IMG/VR virus record: IMGVR_UViG_3300034105_001504
Coordinates: 1-58,454 of that record
Length of the DNA: 58,454 nt
Reading direction: 5' to 3' (one strand)
Source of the DNA: a virus
Part shown: positions 56,227 through 58,454 of the stretch, in pieces
Position numbering within the stretch: the stretch's first letter is position 1
Layout of the letters: every line of letters starts with the position of its first letter
The notes under the pieces: generated by a model
What the model was told of the DNA's origin: nothing
What the model saw: only the letters and a program-made list of their open reading frames with translations
Databases searched by the model: none
Made by a program: the position numbers and the translations under genes

Positions 56227-56698
56227 AAAAAATCCGGATAAAGAAGTAAAGAGATTAGGTTTGTTCGACCATATCTCTGCTGTGACTGAGTATCAAGACC
56301 CACACTATTGGGACAAAATTTCCGATGATGATAAGAAAACCTTTGGTAATTTTATTATTCAAAGGTATATATCTATGAATCCTGATTGGATAGAGTGGAT
56401 AGCAGAAGTGCAACCATATGTACAATCACTACCCAACGAATATTTTTATAGATTTTTTAGTGATATGATTCCACCAAAAAAATATTATCTAAAATATATC
56501 AAAGGTAAGAGAGCAAATGACTACGAAGATTGGGTAGTTGAATTAGTAGTTAAAGAATATACGTGTTCTACAAAGCACGCAAACGAATACTTAGATATTC
56601 TATACACAACCAAAGAAGGCAAAGAACAAATTAAAGGTATGTGTGAAAAATATGGTATTGATAAAAAATTAATAACTTCATTGAAATTAAAAATTTAG
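56213..56698 (+). CDS. 62: Clamp loader small subunit (T4 gp62-like)
   Basis: A 161-aa protein. KRLGLFDHISAVTEYQDPHY, WDKISDDDKKTFGNFIIQRY and ISMNPDWIEWIAEVQPYVQS, then the YYLKYIKGKRANDYEDWVVE region, follow the gp62 family layout (LFDH-I-x-I ... YWD-LSD-DKK-x-(W/F)-xN-x-M-x-RF-LSMNPD). It joins gp44 in the clamp loader. It is separated from gp44 by GroES and a zinc-ribbon gene, an insertion not seen in T4. Confidence 0.85.
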   Translation: MTKIKKNPDKEVKRLGLFDHISAVTEYQDPHYWDKISDDDKKTFGNFIIQRYISMNPDWIEWIAEVQPYVQSLPNEYFYRFFSDMIPPKKYYLKYIKGKRANDYEDWVVELVVKEYTCSTKHANEYLDILYTTKEGKEQIKGMCEKYGIDKKLITSLKLKI

Positions 56699-56715
56699 TT
56701 TAGACGAGACTTTTA

Positions 56716-56725
56716 TATATTTATT
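56716..56725 (+). promoter_or_regulatory. Late-type TATATTTATT box
   Basis: A lone TATATATTTATT just after gp62, 19 bp before the next ATG, with an AAAGGGG ribosome-binding site between. Confidence 0.45.
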
Positions 56726-56744
56726 AGCATAAAGGGGTAAATAT

Positions 56745-57398
56745 ATGAAAGCGAAGTTATTAAACTTAAGCCAAACTATTGGCGAAAAAATCGCGCTAGG
56801 ATTTCTAAGTCTAGCGCTTGTATGGGTTGTATGTGCAATTTTATTTGCAGGTTTTATGACCTACTTGGAATTAGCAGGTAAATCTGAAATGACAAGAGAT
56901 ATTGCAAATTGGATTGAATGGAGAATCGATGGTACATTCAAAAATTCACCGGAAAACATTTGGTATGATGCTGATAAACAAGTAACAATTGAATCAGTAA
57001 CAAACGAAGTAAAAATCGGTAAGTTAGCAGGAAATCGTAAATTAGAGTTTGGAGTTAAGAATATTTTAGAAGAGTATCTACAAGATAAAGGATATAACTT
57101 ATCTTCATCGGCACCAAACAAATTATCAGTTCAAATTATATTTTTAGATGTTCTTACTACAAAAAAGAACATATCAGTATTCCATAGTGGAGAAGAAGAA
57201 GTTGTAATTCGTTTACGAGGTATTCTTAAATCAGAAGGAAAGAAAGACAAAGTAGTTATAATAGAAGAGTCCTCCTCAGAAATATCAATAAGTACATTGA
57301 TAATTGGTGAAGGTGGTGGTTTTAATCAAACAAGTTTAAGTAATGCACTTAAAAAAGGTTGTGATAGACTAATCACCAAACTATTTGAGGAAAAATAA
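56745..57398 (+). CDS. Single-span membrane protein, unknown
   Basis: A 217-aa protein. Residues ~14-42 form a strong transmembrane helix (IALGFLSLALVWVVCAILFA). The rest is a soluble domain with an alpha/beta repeat (LEFGVKNILEEYLQDKGYNL, LSVQIIFLDVLTTKKNISVF, VIRLRGILKSEGKKDKVVII, LSNALKKGCDRLITKLFEE) resembling the fold of outer-membrane lipoprotein-like domains such as YajG or LptE-type, but there is no lipobox. With the next secreted protein it may form an envelope-directed pair. Late box and Shine-Dalgarno are present. Confidence 0.6.
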   Translation: MKAKLLNLSQTIGEKIALGFLSLALVWVVCAILFAGFMTYLELAGKSEMTRDIANWIEWRIDGTFKNSPENIWYDADKQVTIESVTNEVKIGKLAGNRKLEFGVKNILEEYLQDKGYNLSSSAPNKLSVQIIFLDVLTTKKNISVFHSGEEEVVIRLRGILKSEGKKDKVVIIEESSSEISISTLIIGEGGGFNQTSLSNALKKGCDRLITKLFEEK

Positions 57399-57399
57399 A

Positions 57400-58454
57400 A
57401 TGAAGAAATTCTTTATGACGATAGGGATAGTTATACTATCTCTATTAACATTGACAGTAAACGCACAATTAACAATCAACCAATCAGTAACCCCTACAAC
57501 AGGGTTAAAAGTTGGTGACACAATTTCAGTAAAGTATACAGTTGCAAGAGGTACAACTACACCAAGATATTTTTGGTTGAGATATCAATTCAACAATAAA
57601 GCATTGGCATATGTTTCAACCACATTCTCACAAGGAACATCGGTACAAACATATTATACAAGTTGGACATCGTATAAATTTACAGCAAGTACGGCAAATA
57701 GTATTACGGCTAAAGATTTATATGCACAATATTTAATAAATCCATGGGGTTACGCAACTAACGCAGATTGGAATGTTGGACAATTGACTGTACAAAGAAC
57801 CGATGCATCAATCAACGGAGACATTGCTACTCAAAAATATACAATCAAAGATTTGGGTGTATATACCGATATTCACAAATTAGACTTATCATATTCAATA
57901 GATGCAGCAAGTGCATACATTACTCCAATTACAACCGACCCAGGTACAATGTCATTAACAAATGTAACGGGTAACACATCTCAATTCAAAGTAAGAGTTT
58001 TATACCCATCAGGATACGATATTACTGCACATAGTGTTGCATTATTTCCAATACAATCAAATGGTACTATTAATTTTACAGGAACTCCAATTGCAACAAA
58101 AGTATTAGACGCAAGTGGAGAAGCAACATTTACAACGGAAGTTAAAGTGGGTGATAGTTTGGCAGTTTGGATGTATGGTGCTACTGGAAAAACTTTTATG
58201 AATAACATCATTACAGTATCGGACGCATATAAATCATTTTTAGGTATCTCACAAACCAATATCAATGGTACTGCTACATATTTTACAAGACCTGTATTAG
58301 AAAAAAATATAGGACAAATTACAAAGAATAAAAGTGTATTTAGTGAAAGTGATTCATATTACGCATTTGCATATGTAATGGGTATTGCTAATGTAAAAGA
58401 TAGTGCATGGATTCCATTGAGTACAAATAGTGGATTATATAAATGGTTTAGTGG
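57400..58454 (+). CDS. Secreted protein with signal peptide (3' end outside window)
   Basis: The frame runs from the ATG at 57400, 1 bp after the preceding stop, to the end of the window (about 351 codons, open). The N-terminus MKKFFMTIGIVILSLLTLTV then NA-Q is a textbook Sec signal peptide with Ala-x-Ala-like cleavage (TVNA|Q). The mature part is Thr/Ser-rich and beta-type (VTPTTGLKVGDTISVKYTV, TPRYFWLRYQFNNKAL, GEATFTTEVKVGDSLAVWM), like Ig-like domains of Bacteroidetes extracellular proteins. Secreted proteins of this sort are unusual in phages and could be host-derived. Confidence 0.72.
   Translation, partial: MKKFFMTIGIVILSLLTLTVNAQLTINQSVTPTTGLKVGDTISVKYTVARGTTTPRYFWLRYQFNNKALAYVSTTFSQGTSVQTYYTSWTSYKFTASTANSITAKDLYAQYLINPWGYATNADWNVGQLTVQRTDASINGDIATQKYTIKDLGVYTDIHKLDLSYSIDAASAYITPITTDPGTMSLTNVTGNTSQFKVRVLYPSGYDITAHSVALFPIQSNGTINFTGTPIATKVLDASGEATFTTEVKVGDSLAVWMYGATGKTFMNNIITVSDAYKSFLGISQTNINGTATYFTRPVLEKNIGQITKNKSVFSESDSYYAFAYVMGIANVKDSAWIPLSTNSGLYKWFS

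Overview
This window looks like part of a T4-like contractile-tailed phage (myovirus) genome whose host is probably a Bacteroidetes/Flavobacteria-type bacterium. The phage call rests on tail sheath, tail tube, gp53-like wedge, tape-measure and S74 fibre genes, plus a T4-type replication set (gp32, UvsX, RNase H, gp41, gp43, gp45, gp44, gp62). The host call rests on promoters of the form TTTG-N19/20-TAnnTTT(A/G), which match the Bacteroidetes -33/-7 consensus. It is also supported by mostly Shine-Dalgarno-free starts and a DUF5522 protein. DNA is AT-rich and every convincing gene is on the + strand. I saw no integrase, rRNA or CRISPR array.

Layout. 1-7.5 kb: two paralogous long fibres with C-terminal S74 chaperone domains, a glycosyltransferase-like protein, and a surface protein carrying a Hint (intein-like) domain followed by a LamG-like region. 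7.5-20.3 kb: virion core (sheath, tube, gp26-like protein with an overlapping second frame, tape measure, baseplate proteins). 20.3-26.7 kb: PhyH oxygenase, a small family-A DNA-polymerase-like protein, an 822-aa unknown, and a CysC / HxGH nucleotidyltransferase / DUF2061 cluster. 26.7-31.4 kb: gp32, UvsX, RNase H, gp41 helicase. 31.5-39.8 kb: B12-type ribonucleotide reductase, PhoH, thioredoxin, asparagine synthase, GNAT, DNA methylase, SGNH protein, AAA ATPase.

39.8-45.5 kb is an RNA factory. It holds a phage tmRNA with its own promoter, 19 recognisable tRNAs (including one with initiator features), a roughly 1.04-kb ornate non-coding RNA with its own promoter and a pseudoknot, and several compact RNAs closed by perfect helices that are not normal tRNAs. 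One of these keeps a tRNA acceptor and T arm around a roughly 100-nt insert. Small proteins are threaded between the RNAs, sometimes overlapping them.

45.5-58.5 kb: SGNH protein, nucleosidase, Fe/2OG oxygenase-like protein, a 2H phosphoesterase (possible anti-CBASS), DNA polymerase B, sliding clamp, a second DNA methylase, dUTPase, an unknown EKT/GKPF protein, clamp-loader subunits, GroES, a zinc-ribbon protein, a membrane protein and the start of a secreted protein.

Regulation. Replication and RNA genes carry two-box host-type promoters, several so close to the ATG that leaderless mRNAs are predicted. Many virion genes instead carry a lone TATATTTATA box, the logic of T4 late promoters. The best candidates for undescribed biology are the ornate RNA, the tmRNA/tRNA-like array and the Hint-LamG protein.
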